In this document: piece after piece, positions 25,086-34,140 of the stretch
How positions within the stretch are numbered: the stretch's first letter is position 1
Layout of the letters: each line of letters starts with the position of its first letter
From: Tellurirhabdus rosea
GTDB taxonomy: Bacteria; Bacteroidota; Bacteroidia; Cytophagales; Spirosomataceae
NCBI RefSeq assembly: GCF_026278345.1
Contig: NZ_CP111085.1
Location: 5,424,501 to 5,488,500 of the forward strand
Direction: 5' to 3'
Length of the DNA stretch: 64,000 nt
Made by a program: the position numbers and the translations under genes
The notes under the pieces: model-generated
Database searches by the model: none
What the model was told of the DNA's origin: nothing
Seen by the model: the letters and a program-made list of their open reading frames with translations, nothing else

Positions 25086-26108
25086 ATGAATTCCGTCCAG
25101 CGGACAAAATATAAGTGGATGAGCATCTCCCTCAGCCTGAGCCTGGTGCTGATGCTCCTAAAATTTACGGCCTGGTGGCTGACCGGCTCTACCGCCATCC
25201 TGACGGATGCCCTCGAATCGATCATCAACGTCGTTGCCAGCGGGTTTGCGCTCTACAGCATTTATCTGGCGGGCCAGCCGCGCGACCGCAACCATCCGTA
25301 CGGGCACGGGAAGATTGAGTTTTTCTCTTCCGGCTTCGAAGGTGCCCTGATTCTTTCGGCCGGCATTTTTATTGGTATTCAGGCGGTTCGTTCTTACTTC
25401 GCCCCGCACCCGATCCAAAACCTGGACTCGGGACTCTGGCTGATTGCCATCACCACGGCGGCCAATGCACTGGTGGGCTGGCTGTTGGTGCGAAACGGTC
25501 GGCTCACCAATTCCATTACGCTGATCGCTGACGGCCGCCACCTCCTCACCGACAGCCTCAGCAGCTTGTTCGTTGTTCTGGGGATCGGTGCGATCATGTT
25601 GACCGGCCAGCTCTGGATCGACAGCGCCCTGTCGCTTCTGCTGTCGCTCATCATTACGTTTAACGGCTTTACGCTCATCCGCGCGTCGGTGGCCGGACTG
25701 ATGGACGAAACGGATCTGGACCTCCTGCAGCGGATCATTTCCATTCTGAACCAGCATAAGCACCCCGACTGGATCGATGTCCATAACCTTCGCGTACAGC
25801 GCTACGGAGCCGATCTGCACATCGACTGTCACCTGACCATGCCGTATTACTGGGATTTAACGCGGGTTCATACCGAAGTTCAGCACTTCGAAGCGGTGAT
25901 GAAACGGGAGAGCGACGGGGAGGTGGAAATTTTCGTCCATGCCGATCCGTGCCTTCAGGACTGCTGTCATTACTGCCATGTCGCCGACTGCCCGGTTCGG
26001 GGTCATGCCTTTGTTCGTGATATTCAATGGACTGTAGCCAACATTTCCAGCAATCAGAAGCATTTCGAGTCTGCATCGCACTATGTAACCGAAAAGAAAT
26101 CAGAATAA
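25086..26108 (+). CDS. Cation diffusion facilitator (CDF) metal transporter
   Basis: 340 residues from the ATG at 25086 (MNSVQRTKYKWMSISL). Six transmembrane helices with the site-A segments STAILTDALESIINV (TM2) and IADGRHLLTDSLSS (TM5, HxxxD), and a cytoplasmic metal-sensing domain with HIDCHLTMPYYWDLTRVHTE and VEIFVHADPC. It ends in a Cys/His cluster (CLQDCCHYCHVADCPVRGH) that may bind metal. Proton-driven export of Zn2+ or a similar ion is likely; specificity cannot be read. Confidence 0.92.
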   Translation: MNSVQRTKYKWMSISLSLSLVLMLLKFTAWWLTGSTAILTDALESIINVVASGFALYSIYLAGQPRDRNHPYGHGKIEFFSSGFEGALILSAGIFIGIQAVRSYFAPHPIQNLDSGLWLIAITTAANALVGWLLVRNGRLTNSITLIADGRHLLTDSLSSLFVVLGIGAIMLTGQLWIDSALSLLLSLIITFNGFTLIRASVAGLMDETDLDLLQRIISILNQHKHPDWIDVHNLRVQRYGADLHIDCHLTMPYYWDLTRVHTEVQHFEAVMKRESDGEVEIFVHADPCLQDCCHYCHVADCPVRGHAFVRDIQWTVANISSNQKHFESASHYVTEKKSE

Positions 26109-26212
26109 ATTATCAAATTCTCTTGACATAGGTAGATTAATTTGTAATTTACGGTGAAATTTTAGTGTTTCCCTTAGAGAGATACTTAATTCAGGTTGTA
26201 TTCATAACCAGA

Positions 26213-26246
26213 AAGGCTGTCCGCATCATTCGGGCGGCCTTTTTCT
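26213..26246 (+). terminator. Terminator downstream of the CDF gene
   Basis: GGCTGTCCG/CGGGCGGCC stem (two G-U pairs), 7-base loop, T5 then CTTTT. Confidence 0.7.
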
Positions 26247-26323
26247 TTTGGAGTAGCCGGGATTCTGAATATCTGCTATTTTTACGCGAAAAGAAGCCAT
26301 TTACACCCCATAACCTATTTACT

Positions 26324-27256
26324 ATGCAAAACCGCCGTTCTTTCCTCAAACAGTTCGGAGCTTTGTCCGTCGCGGCTCTTACCTTCCCCCCGCTCGCGGA
26401 GGCAGCCGCCAAAAAATCGTTCTTCGAAATCTCCCTCGCGGAATGGTCGCTTCATAAAGCACTGTTTGACAAGAAGATAACCAACCTTGATTTTCCGGGT
26501 CTGGCCAAAAAAGAATTTGGAATCGAGATTGTCGAGTACGTCAACCAGTTTTTCAAGGACAAGGCCCAGGATTCGGCTTACCTCAAGGAACTGATGATGC
26601 GCTGCAAAGACAATGGGGTACGCAACCACCTGATTATGATCGACGGGGAAGGCGGCCTGGCCGAAACAGACGCCGGTACGCGGAACCAGGCGGTCGAGAA
26701 TCACAAAAAATGGGTGGAGTGCGCTAAAACACTGGGCTGCAAAACCATCCGGGTCAACTCGTTTGGCCGCGGAAGTCGGGAGGAGGTGGCCAAAGCGGCG
26801 GTCGAGGGACTGGGCAAGCTCGGCGAATTCGCCAAGCCTTTCGGTATCAATGTAATCGTCGAAAACCACGGTGGCTACTCTTCGGACGGACAGTGGCTGG
26901 TCGGCGTCATGAAGCAGGTCAATATGAAAAACGTCGGTACGCTGCCTGATTTCGGCAACTTCTGCATCAAACGCTCCGACGGCACCGAATGGGGCGGAAA
27001 GTGTGTCGAAGAGTACGACCGCTACAAAGGAGTAGCCGAGATGATGCCGTTTGCCAAAGGGGTCAGCGCCAAGGCCTATGACTTCGACGCCAGCGGAAAC
27101 TGCCTGGATACGGACTACAACCGGATGCTCAAAATTGTGAAAGACAGTGGGTTCAAAGGCATCGTCGGCATCGAGTTCGAAGGCAGTAAGCTCGACGAAT
27201 ACGAAGGCATCAAAAAGACCAAAGCCCTGCTGGACCGGGTGGGACCGATGGTTTGA
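26324..27256 (+). CDS. Tat-exported sugar phosphate isomerase/epimerase-like TIM-barrel protein
   Basis: 310 residues from the ATG at 26324 ([20 protein letters not shown]). The NRRSFLK..G..AALTF..AEA start is a twin-arginine signal. The body is an AP-endonuclease-2/xylose-isomerase-like barrel: [48 protein letters not shown] and [10 protein letters not shown], with metal-ligand candidates E, D and H in those strands. It probably acts on a sugar or polyol in the periplasm; the substrate is unknown. A long hairpin follows. Confidence 0.85.
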   Translation: MQNRRSFLKQFGALSVAALTFPPLAEAAAKKSFFEISLAEWSLHKALFDKKITNLDFPGLAKKEFGIEIVEYVNQFFKDKAQDSAYLKELMMRCKDNGVRNHLIMIDGEGGLAETDAGTRNQAVENHKKWVECAKTLGCKTIRVNSFGRGSREEVAKAAVEGLGKLGEFAKPFGINVIVENHGGYSSDGQWLVGVMKQVNMKNVGTLPDFGNFCIKRSDGTEWGGKCVEEYDRYKGVAEMMPFAKGVSAKAYDFDASGNCLDTDYNRMLKIVKDSGFKGIVGIEFEGSKLDEYEGIKKTKALLDRVGPMV

Positions 27257-27263
27257 TCGAATT

Positions 27264-27356
27264 AAAAGTTAAAAATTAAGAGGTAAAAGTAGGCTCCGCT
27301 AAGTCAGAAATCTGAATCAGCGGAGCCCTACTTTTACCTCTTAATTTTTAACTTTT
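27264..27356. terminator. 37-bp near-perfect inverted repeat between convergent genes
   Basis: Arms 27264-27300 and 27319-27356 pair throughout with a single one-base bulge; an AT-rich outer part (AAAAGTTAAAAATTAAGAGG) and a GC core (CTCCGCT/AGCGGAG), 18-base loop. Between the epimerase-like gene and the pterin-cluster SDR. Confidence 0.75.
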
Positions 27357-28060
27357 CACTTCAATGTTCCCATTCCGCCGTCGACGCCGATGACCTGGCC
27401 GGTGATCCAGGTGGCCTGGTCGGAGAGCAGGAAGGCAGCCATGGCGGCGATGTCTTCCGGTTGCCCGACCCGACCGAGCGGATGGCGTTTATTGGCGGCA
27501 TCCCGCCGTTCGCCTTCGAGCAAGTTGACGGCCAGCGGGGTATCGGTCAGGGACGGGGCCAGGGCATTGACCCGAATCTGGTAGGGAGCAAACTCGGACG
27601 CCAGCGATTTCGCCAGCCCCTCCACGGCGGATTTGGCAACCGAAACGGACGAATGCAGGCCCATGCCTACTTTGGCGGCTACTGTGCTAAACAGAACCAC
27701 ACTGGCATTTTTGGGCTTTTTGAGGGCAGTAAAGGCCGCTTTGATCGCGTCAACCGCCCCCAGTACATTGATTTGGAGGTCAGTCTGATAATCATCCGGC
27801 TGCAAACGCTGAAACGGCTTCAGATTGATGGTGCCCGGACAGTACACCAGGCCATGCAGCGTGTCCGGCAGCGTGGCGAACGTGTCCCCTGCCGGCTGGC
27901 TGACATCCCAGGTAAAATGCTGCGACTGAACGCCTTCCGGCTGACGGCGACCGGCCGTGATGAGGGTCGCGCCCTGTTCCTGCAGGTGTAAAGCGAGCGC
28001 ATGGCCGATACCCGAACTGGCGCCGATGATCAGAATGGTTTTTCCGGAAAATAGGGTCAT
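27356..28060 (-). CDS. SDR-family protein of the pterin cluster, catalytic Tyr absent
   Basis: 234 residues from the ATG at 28060 (MTLFSGKTILIIGASSGIGH). Cofactor loop GASSGIG near residues 13-19 and the C-terminal ITGQVIGVDGGMG are normal SDR features. The usual YxxxK reads VSVAK (HSSVSVAKSAVEGLAKS), so the general-acid tyrosine is a valine, and the NNAG motif is replaced by YCPGTIN. Atypical SDRs of this kind may be reductases with altered chemistry. It lies 82 bp after folE; with folE and queD/PTPS it could act on a pterin, by analogy to sepiapterin reductase, but this is inference. Confidence 0.82.
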   Translation of the reverse strand: MTLFSGKTILIIGASSGIGHALALHLQEQGATLITAGRRQPEGVQSQHFTWDVSQPAGDTFATLPDTLHGLVYCPGTINLKPFQRLQPDDYQTDLQINVLGAVDAIKAAFTALKKPKNASVVLFSTVAAKVGMGLHSSVSVAKSAVEGLAKSLASEFAPYQIRVNALAPSLTDTPLAVNLLEGERRDAANKRHPLGRVGQPEDIAAMAAFLLSDQATWITGQVIGVDGGMGTLK

Positions 28061-28142
28061 AAAAAAACAAAGAATAATGGAGTTGGAGGCGTCCCTCCCA
28101 CTCATTAATCTTTGTTCATTAAAAATGTTTTGCCAAATCCTG

Positions 28143-28874
28143 TTAAACTGCCGGTGATGGCGTGCTGATGTGCTTAAGGAACTCGCTCCGAACGGATTCT
28201 TCAGCGAATTTTCCGCTGTAATGTACCGTAACGGTTGAGCTGGCAATGTCGTTGACACCGCGGGTAGACACGCACAGGTGACGCGCGTCGATGACGACCG
28301 CCACGTCCTCGGTCTGCAAAACCTCTTTCAGTTCGGCCGCAATCTGCATCGTCAAACGCTCCTGCACCTGCGGACGCTTGGCGTAGTACTGCACAATCCG
28401 GTTCAGCTTCGACAGCCCGATTACTTTCCCGCTCGATATATAGGCCACGTGGGCTTTCCCGATGATGGGGACAAAATGGTGTTCGCAGGTGGAATGCACC
28501 GTAATGTCTTTTTCCACCAGCATCTGGTTGTACTGATACCGGTTTTCGAACAGGGTTGCGCTGGGTTTGTTGGCCGGGTTAAGGCCTTTGAACGTTTCCT
28601 GAACGTACATTTTAGCCACCCGCCGGGGTGTGCCGGACAGGCTGTCGTCGGTCAGGTCCAGTCCCAGAATATTCATGATTTCCCGGAAGTGCTTTTCGAT
28701 GAGTTCGATTTTCAAATCGTCGTCCAGGGCAAAGGCGTCTTCCCGCAGGGGCGTTTCATACGAAGTACCGACGTGTTCTTCGCCGATTTCTTCCAGGCTC
28801 AGGCCGTGGTGATGGCCGTTGTGGCCGTTTTTTCCGTTAGGCGGGGTATTCAACGAAGTTCCGTTCGGTTTCAT
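28143..28874 (-). CDS. folE: GTP cyclohydrolase I
   Basis: 243 residues from the ATG at 28874. A Gly/Asn/His-rich N-terminal extension (about 45 residues, NGKNGHNGHHHG) precedes the catalytic domain: TPRRVAKMYVQETFKGL, zinc-site HSTCEHHFVPIIGKAHVAYI and the C-terminal CVSTRGVNDIASSTVT with a zinc Cys. It makes dihydroneopterin triphosphate from GTP, the first step of folate and pterin synthesis. Its start overlaps the end of the queD-like gene by 38 bp, indicating co-translation. Confidence 0.95.
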   Translation of the reverse strand: MKPNGTSLNTPPNGKNGHNGHHHGLSLEEIGEEHVGTSYETPLREDAFALDDDLKIELIEKHFREIMNILGLDLTDDSLSGTPRRVAKMYVQETFKGLNPANKPSATLFENRYQYNQMLVEKDITVHSTCEHHFVPIIGKAHVAYISSGKVIGLSKLNRIVQYYAKRPQVQERLTMQIAAELKEVLQTEDVAVVIDARHLCVSTRGVNDIASSTVTVHYSGKFAEESVRSEFLKHISTPSPAV

Positions 28875-29253
28875 AAAGACGAATTTTAAGGTCATAGGCG
28901 GCGTCGATGCGCTCGCGCAGTTTCTCGTATATCACCACCGCAATGTTTTCGGCGGTCGGGTTCAGGTTCTGAAACTCTTCGGTGTCCTGATTCAGATTTC
29001 GGTGGTCGAAACGATCGGTTACCTGCTCCCGAATAAGGTCGCTCAGGAGTTTCATGTCGTATACGTAACCCGTACCCGGATCAATTTCCCCGGTCACCTG
29101 AACAATCAGTTCATAGTTATGACCGTGAAAATTCGGATTATTGCATTTTCCAAAAACGCGTTGGTTTTCTTCATCGTTCCAGGCTGGATTGTGAAGACGA
29201 TGCGCCGCGTTAAAGTGTTCCCTGCGGAACACCGCTACCCGTTTGCTTGTCAT
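28837..29253 (-). CDS. queD: 6-pyruvoyl-tetrahydropterin synthase / 6-carboxytetrahydropterin synthase (QueD family)
   Basis: 138 residues. Zinc histidines lie in REHFNAAHRLH and NFHGHNYELIV; the GKCNNPNFHGHNY segment and the later LNQDTEEFQNLNPTAENIAVVIYE are family signatures. The proposed catalytic Cys is C36 in FGKCNNP. It works on dihydroneopterin triphosphate, leading to queuosine (QueD) or a tetrahydropterin (PTPS); sequence alone does not decide. First gene of the folE/SDR run. Confidence 0.9.
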   Translation of the reverse strand: MTSKRVAVFRREHFNAAHRLHNPAWNDEENQRVFGKCNNPNFHGHNYELIVQVTGEIDPGTGYVYDMKLLSDLIREQVTDRFDHRNLNQDTEEFQNLNPTAENIAVVIYEKLRERIDAAYDLKIRLYETERNFVEYPA

Positions 29254-29605
29254 TGAACGTAGAAACCGTTTGGCTTCGGATTGGTGTAAAATTCAGCAAC
29301 TCAACTGTCGTCAGAAAGGTTGTCTGCAACACAGCTTGAGCCGTCAGGCGGTAGGATTAGCCGGTAATTCGTCGCGCCTTCGGGTAAGTGTCACGCAAAG
29401 CTAACAGGCTGCCCGGGCAATTTGTTCAAAGTTTACACCAAAAAGTTAAACAAAACCGACAGCCTCATTTAATGAACAGATAGCCAGCCTTTTCTGTTCC
29501 CCAAATTTTTTGCCGGAAGCCAACGGCGTGAAAGATTGAAGACCAAAAATTTTTAAACTTTTTTAAAATCTATTTCTTTGCTACATATCTTTTCAAATTC
29601 ATAAA
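29254..29605. other. Intergenic region queD / sugar transporter
   Basis: 352 bp between divergent genes. No ORF or RNA gene was recognised. The stretch 29440-29605 is AT-rich with runs of A and T. The nearest promoter-like box is TTTCTTTG at 29573-29580 (7 of 8 to TAnnTTTG), 25 bp before the transporter ATG. Confidence 0.4.
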
Positions 29606-30832
29606 ATGACTCCAACTGCCCCCTCGACCCAAACCAGAAGCTTTCTGGGCCCTCTGCTCATCATTGGCGCCCTGTTTTTTATTTTTGGATTTGTTACCTG
29701 GGTCAACAGCGTGTTGATTGCCTTCTTCAAGCAGGCGTTCAATCTGAGCACCTTCGGCTCGAATCTGGTGGCCTTCGCCTTTTTCATTTCCTACACCCTG
29801 ATGGCCATTCCATCCTCCCAGGTGCTCAAAAAGACCGGTTTCAAGAATGGCATGTCGGTGGGACTGCTGGTGATGGCCGTTGGGACCCTGATTTTTGTGC
29901 CCGCCGCCAACGCCGTTTCCTATCCGCTGTTTCTGGTCGGCCTCTTCCTGATCGGCATCGGCCTGACGGTGCTGCAAACCGCCTCCAACCCGTACGTGAC
30001 CATTCTGGGGCCGCGGGAAAGCGCAGCGCAGCGGATCAGCTTCATGGGCATTGCCAACAAAATGGCGGGCATCATCAGTCAGTATATCTTTGGGGGCCTG
30101 CTGCTGACCGGCGCCAACGTCGTTTCGGGAGCCGCCAGCCTGCAAAAGGTAGTTACGCCCTACCTGATTCTGACCGGCGTGCTGGTGGTGCTGGCTCTGC
30201 TGATTCGTTTTTCAAGCCTGCCCGAAGTTTCCGAAGAGCAGGATGATCTCCCGGCGTCCGAAGCGACCCAGCACAGCAGTGTATGGGCTTATCCGAATCT
30301 GGTCCTCGGGGTGCTGGCCCTGTTCTGCTACGTCGGCGTGGAAGTCATTGCGGGCGATACCATCATCAACTACGGCAAGGCGCTGGGCTTCAACAACGAC
30401 GAGGCCAAATACTTTACGACCTACACGCTTTACGGCCTGCTGGCGGGCTATGTGGCCGGGATCATCCTGATTCCGAAAGTAATCTCGCAGCAAACGGCTC
30501 TCCGTTTCGGCGCGATCTGGGGACTGGTGCTGACGACCGCCGCCCTGCTCACCGATGGATTCTCTTCCGTACTGAGCATCGCGCTGATGGGCTTCGGCCT
30601 CGCCCCCATCTGGCCCGCGGTATGGCCTCTGGCGCTTAACCGGCTCGGACGGTTTACCAAAATCGGCTCGGCTCTGCTGATTATGGGAATTTCGGGCGGA
30701 GCCCTGCTGCCGCTGCTGCACGGCTACCTGACCGACGAAGTAAGTCCGAAGATAGCTTACGCCATGCTCCTGCCGCTGTTTGGCTTTATTCTTTACTACG
30801 CCGTTTCGGGTTACAAGAAAACCCGCTGGTAA
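29606..30832 (+). CDS. Sugar MFS transporter (FucP/GluP type)
   Basis: 408 residues, 12 predicted helices. ALFFIFGFVTWVNSVLIAFFK at residues 22-42 is the FucP/glucose-galactose transporter start, and LTVLQTASNPYVTILGPRESAAQR is the conserved segment after TM4. It imports a monosaccharide (fucose, glucose/galactose or similar) with protons or sodium across the inner membrane. A GHMP kinase gene follows after a hairpin, so the pair may import and phosphorylate the same sugar. Confidence 0.92.
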   Translation: MTPTAPSTQTRSFLGPLLIIGALFFIFGFVTWVNSVLIAFFKQAFNLSTFGSNLVAFAFFISYTLMAIPSSQVLKKTGFKNGMSVGLLVMAVGTLIFVPAANAVSYPLFLVGLFLIGIGLTVLQTASNPYVTILGPRESAAQRISFMGIANKMAGIISQYIFGGLLLTGANVVSGAASLQKVVTPYLILTGVLVVLALLIRFSSLPEVSEEQDDLPASEATQHSSVWAYPNLVLGVLALFCYVGVEVIAGDTIINYGKALGFNNDEAKYFTTYTLYGLLAGYVAGIILIPKVISQQTALRFGAIWGLVLTTAALLTDGFSSVLSIALMGFGLAPIWPAVWPLALNRLGRFTKIGSALLIMGISGGALLPLLHGYLTDEVSPKIAYAMLLPLFGFILYYAVSGYKKTRW

Positions 30833-30839
30833 TTTTACG

Positions 30840-30872
30840 GCACGCGAAGCCTAGAAACCCGGCCTCGCGTGC
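30840..30872 (+). terminator. Hairpin between transporter and GHMP kinase
   Basis: GCACGCGA/TCGCGTGC stem plus GCC/GGC, 9-base loop, followed by TTTCTTCTTTT and then the kinase ATG at 30884. It could terminate or attenuate, lowering kinase expression relative to the transporter. Confidence 0.65.
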
Positions 30873-30883
30873 TTTCTTCTTTT

Positions 30884-31972
30884 ATGAACGCTCTGACCGC
30901 TTCCACGCCCGGCCGAATCTGCCTTTTCGGCGAGCACCTTGATTACCTCGGCCTGCCCGTCATTGCCGCCGCCATTTCCCGGCGCGTTTCCATCACGGGC
31001 ACCCGCCGCGCCGACCGGCACACAATCATCGAACTGCCCGACATCCGCAGCCGCGTTGAGTTCGATTTTACGGACGAGCCGCTGGCCTACGGGCAGGAAC
31101 GCGACTATTTCCGGTCGGCCTACAACGTGTTGCTGAAACACGACTTCACCTTTTCAAAAGGCGTGGAAGGCACCGTGCGGGGCAATATTCCGCTGAATTC
31201 GGGCACCTCCAGTTCCACGGCCCTCGTTACGTCCTGGATTCATTTTCTGGTTCAAATGAGCGACCGGCCCCGGCCTTTGAGTCGGCGCCGGGTGGCCGAA
31301 CTGGCCCATGAGGCCGAGGTGCAGGAATTTGGCGAACCGGGCGGAACGATGGACCATTATGCCACGGCCCTGGGCAATGTCATTTATCTGGAGACGGAGC
31401 CTGCGGTTCGCATCGAGGAACTTCGTCCCAAACTCGGGGCCTTCGTCCTGGGAGATTCGCAGGAGCCGAAAGACACCATCGGGATTCTCCGCCGCGTCCG
31501 AAACGGGGTTCAGGAAATCGTCAGAAAGGTTCAGGAGCTGAATCCGGACTTTTCCCTGCACCTGACCGACACCCTTGAACTGGATAATTTCAGCCGAATG
31601 TTGTCCGAAGACGAGTTCCGGCTGCTGTCGGGGACCGTCGCCAACCGGGATTTGCTGCGGGAAGCCCGGCAGGTGCTGGAAGCCGCCGACCTTAACCATG
31701 TCCGGCTGGGCGAACTGCTGACCCAGCATCAGAACGTGTTGCGAACTGCCCAGCAGATTTCAACGCCCAAAATCGACCGGATGATTGACGCTGCGCTGGG
31801 GGCCGGGGCACTGGGGGCCAAAATTAACGGTTCGGGCGGCGGGGGCTGCATGTTTGCCTATGCGCCCGGTCATGCCGCCAGTGTGGCCGAGGCCATTGAG
31901 CGGGAAGGCGGACTGGCCTACATCATCAACATTGACCAGGGAACGCTGGCCGAACCGACAGTCATCCCCTGA
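30884..31972 (+). CDS. GHMP-family kinase, galactokinase-like
   Basis: 362 residues from the ATG at 30884 (MNALTASTPGRICLFGEHLD); a GTG at 30869 lies inside the hairpin and is unlikely. GRICLFGEHLDYLGLPV is the N-terminal substrate motif (compare GRVNLIGEHTDY of galactokinases), LNSGTSSSTAL is the ATP-binding motif 2, and KINGSGGGGCMFAYAPG is motif 3. Kinase for a sugar or sugar-like alcohol; the missing Thr of the galactokinase signature makes galactose uncertain. Genetic neighbour of a sugar importer. Confidence 0.82.
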   Translation: MNALTASTPGRICLFGEHLDYLGLPVIAAAISRRVSITGTRRADRHTIIELPDIRSRVEFDFTDEPLAYGQERDYFRSAYNVLLKHDFTFSKGVEGTVRGNIPLNSGTSSSTALVTSWIHFLVQMSDRPRPLSRRRVAELAHEAEVQEFGEPGGTMDHYATALGNVIYLETEPAVRIEELRPKLGAFVLGDSQEPKDTIGILRRVRNGVQEIVRKVQELNPDFSLHLTDTLELDNFSRMLSEDEFRLLSGTVANRDLLREARQVLEAADLNHVRLGELLTQHQNVLRTAQQISTPKIDRMIDAALGAGALGAKINGSGGGGCMFAYAPGHAASVAEAIEREGGLAYIINIDQGTLAEPTVIP

Positions 31973-32103
31973 CTTCGCCAATCGGACGACGGGTAGTGGA
32001 GTGTTGAAGCACGGAGCGCCGCTTCCGGGCTTTCTTTCCGGAGGACGCCGGGCATAATCGGCAATCGGGTGGGTAGCCGGAAACGTCTTGCCTATTTATT
32101 TCG

Positions 32104-32111
32104 TTACCTTT
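32104..32111 (+). promoter_or_regulatory. Candidate promoter of ispG (TACCTTTG)
   Basis: Perfect TAnnTTTG box ending 29 bp before the ispG ATG. Confidence 0.55.
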
Positions 32112-32140
32112 GCAGATAGTTTTGACGAAATCAAGCCTGT

Positions 32141-34138
32141 ATGGACGTTCTCGCTCCGCAACCAACACTCACCACCAACCCGATTCTGTACTGCAACTCG
32201 CTGACCGAGTATTCACGTCGTAAAACCGTTTCGGTGACCATCGGCGACCTTCCTATGGGATCGGACTTCCCGATTCGCGTGCAATCCATGACTACCGTCG
32301 ATACGATGGACACGCTGGGATCGGTCGAACAGTGCATTCGGATGATTGAAGCAGGCTGCGAATACATCCGCATCACGGCCCCGAGCGTCAAGGAAGCCCA
32401 GAATCTGGACAATATCCGGAAAGAACTGCGGCTGCGCGGCTACAAAACGCCGCTGATCGCCGACATTCACTTCACGCCCAATGCCGCCGAACTGGCCGCC
32501 CGGATCGTGGAGAAAGTACGGATCAACCCCGGCAATTACGCCGACCGCAAACGGTTTGAGTTTATCGACTATACCGACGCCTCCTACGCCGCCGAACTGG
32601 AACGCATCCGCGAAAAATTCCTGCCGCTGGTCCGGATCTGTAAGGAATACGGCACGGCCATGCGCATCGGGACCAACCACGGCTCGCTTTCTGACCGGAT
32701 TCTGAGTCGCTACGGCGATACGCCCGTCGGGATGGTGGAATCGGCCCTTGAATTTCTCCGCATCTGCGAGGACGAAAACTACTACAACATTGTCCTTTCC
32801 ATGAAATCCAGCAACCCGCAGGTGATGGTGCAGGCGTATCGCCTGCTGGTTCAGCGACTGGAAGAGGAAAAGCTGAAACCGTATCCCCTACACCTCGGCG
32901 TGACTGAAGCCGGAGAGGCCGAGGACGGACGCATCAAATCCGCCGTGGGCATTGGCACCCTGCTGGAAGATGGACTTGGCGACACGGTTCGGGTGTCGCT
33001 GACGGAAGATCCCGAATTTGAGGCCCCGGTGGCCCGCGCGCTGATCGAGCGGTACACCCAGCGGGCGGCCGGCAGCCAGCCCATTCCCGAAATCAGGAAT
33101 TATCCGATCAATCCGTTCGTCTATACCCGCCGGGCCAGCCACGAAGCCGGTAATCTGGGGGGCAGCAACGTTCCCCGCGTCATTGCCGACTTTAGCCAAA
33201 CGCCCGTTGAGAAACACGAAGACCTCCGTCCGGTCGGCCACTTTTACCTGCCCCTGCCGGATAAATGGCGAATGAACGACCTGGGCGTCGATTTCATCTA
33301 TACCGGTTCCCGGCCCGCGGCATTCATGCTGCCGAATGGACTGAAAGAAATTCTGGATTATGCCGTCTGGCGTACGCTCGACGATAAAAAAAGCAAATAT
33401 CCCCTACTGACGGCCGACGAGCTGCGGCAGGCCGATACGCTGGACAGCACCCTCAACTTTGTCCGGTACGAAGCGCCGACCCTGCCGGACGAACTGGCCG
33501 AAGTCCTCCGGGCGAACCCCTCGGTGGTGCTGCTGGCCGAAACGGCCAACGCGCACGGCATGCCCGCCCTTCGCCGCCTGTTTGTGGACCTGCTCGGTCG
33601 CGGCCTCACCAACCCGGTCGTGATACGGCGTACGTACGGCGACATTCCCCGGGCGGACCTGCCGCTATTTGCCGCCACGGATGCCGGTGGACTGCTCATC
33701 GACGGACTTGGCGACGGAATTATGCTCGCCGAAACGGCCCAACCGGACGAAGCGGCGTTGAAAAGCCTGAACGACCTGTCTTTTGGTATTCTGCAGGCCG
33801 CCCGCACGCGCATCACCAAAACGGAATACATTTCCTGCCCCTCCTGCGGCCGGACCCTGTTCGACCTCCAGGAAACCACCGCGATGATCCGGAAGCGGAC
33901 CGATCATTTGAAAGGCGTCAAAATTGGCATTATGGGCTGTATCGTCAACGGGCCGGGCGAGATGGCCGATGCCGATTACGGGTACGTGGGAATCGGCAAA
34001 GACAAGATTGCGCTTTACCGGGGCCAACAGGTCATCAAGAAGTCCGTCACGGCCGACCGGGCAGTTGATGAACTCATCGAACTCATCCGGGAAGACGGTC
34101 GCTGGCTGGAACCGGAAAGCCCCGGCGCGGAAGGCTAA
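32141..34138 (+). CDS. ispG: 4-hydroxy-3-methylbut-2-enyl diphosphate synthase IspG, long (insert-containing) form
   Basis: 665 residues, much longer than the ~370 of E. coli. The TIM-barrel domain (residues ~20-280, IGDLPMGSDFPIRVQSMTT, VRINPGNYADRK, RIGTNHGSLSDRI) and the C-terminal iron-sulphur domain with CPSCGRTLFDLQ and IMGCIVNGPGEMADADYGYVG are separated by a ~270-residue central insert, the form known from Bacteroidota, Chlamydiae and plants. Penultimate step of the MEP isoprenoid pathway; needs a [4Fe-4S] cluster and an electron donor. Confidence 0.95.
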   Translation: MDVLAPQPTLTTNPILYCNSLTEYSRRKTVSVTIGDLPMGSDFPIRVQSMTTVDTMDTLGSVEQCIRMIEAGCEYIRITAPSVKEAQNLDNIRKELRLRGYKTPLIADIHFTPNAAELAARIVEKVRINPGNYADRKRFEFIDYTDASYAAELERIREKFLPLVRICKEYGTAMRIGTNHGSLSDRILSRYGDTPVGMVESALEFLRICEDENYYNIVLSMKSSNPQVMVQAYRLLVQRLEEEKLKPYPLHLGVTEAGEAEDGRIKSAVGIGTLLEDGLGDTVRVSLTEDPEFEAPVARALIERYTQRAAGSQPIPEIRNYPINPFVYTRRASHEAGNLGGSNVPRVIADFSQTPVEKHEDLRPVGHFYLPLPDKWRMNDLGVDFIYTGSRPAAFMLPNGLKEILDYAVWRTLDDKKSKYPLLTADELRQADTLDSTLNFVRYEAPTLPDELAEVLRANPSVVLLAETANAHGMPALRRLFVDLLGRGLTNPVVIRRTYGDIPRADLPLFAATDAGGLLIDGLGDGIMLAETAQPDEAALKSLNDLSFGILQAARTRITKTEYISCPSCGRTLFDLQETTAMIRKRTDHLKGVKIGIMGCIVNGPGEMADADYGYVGIGKDKIALYRGQQVIKKSVTADRAVDELIELIREDGRWLEPESPGAEG

Positions 34139-34140
34139 CC

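Noticed and set aside
29254-29605. Possible riboswitch upstream of the sugar transporter
   Set aside because: No recognisable conserved riboswitch core; only weak stems and AT-rich sequence.
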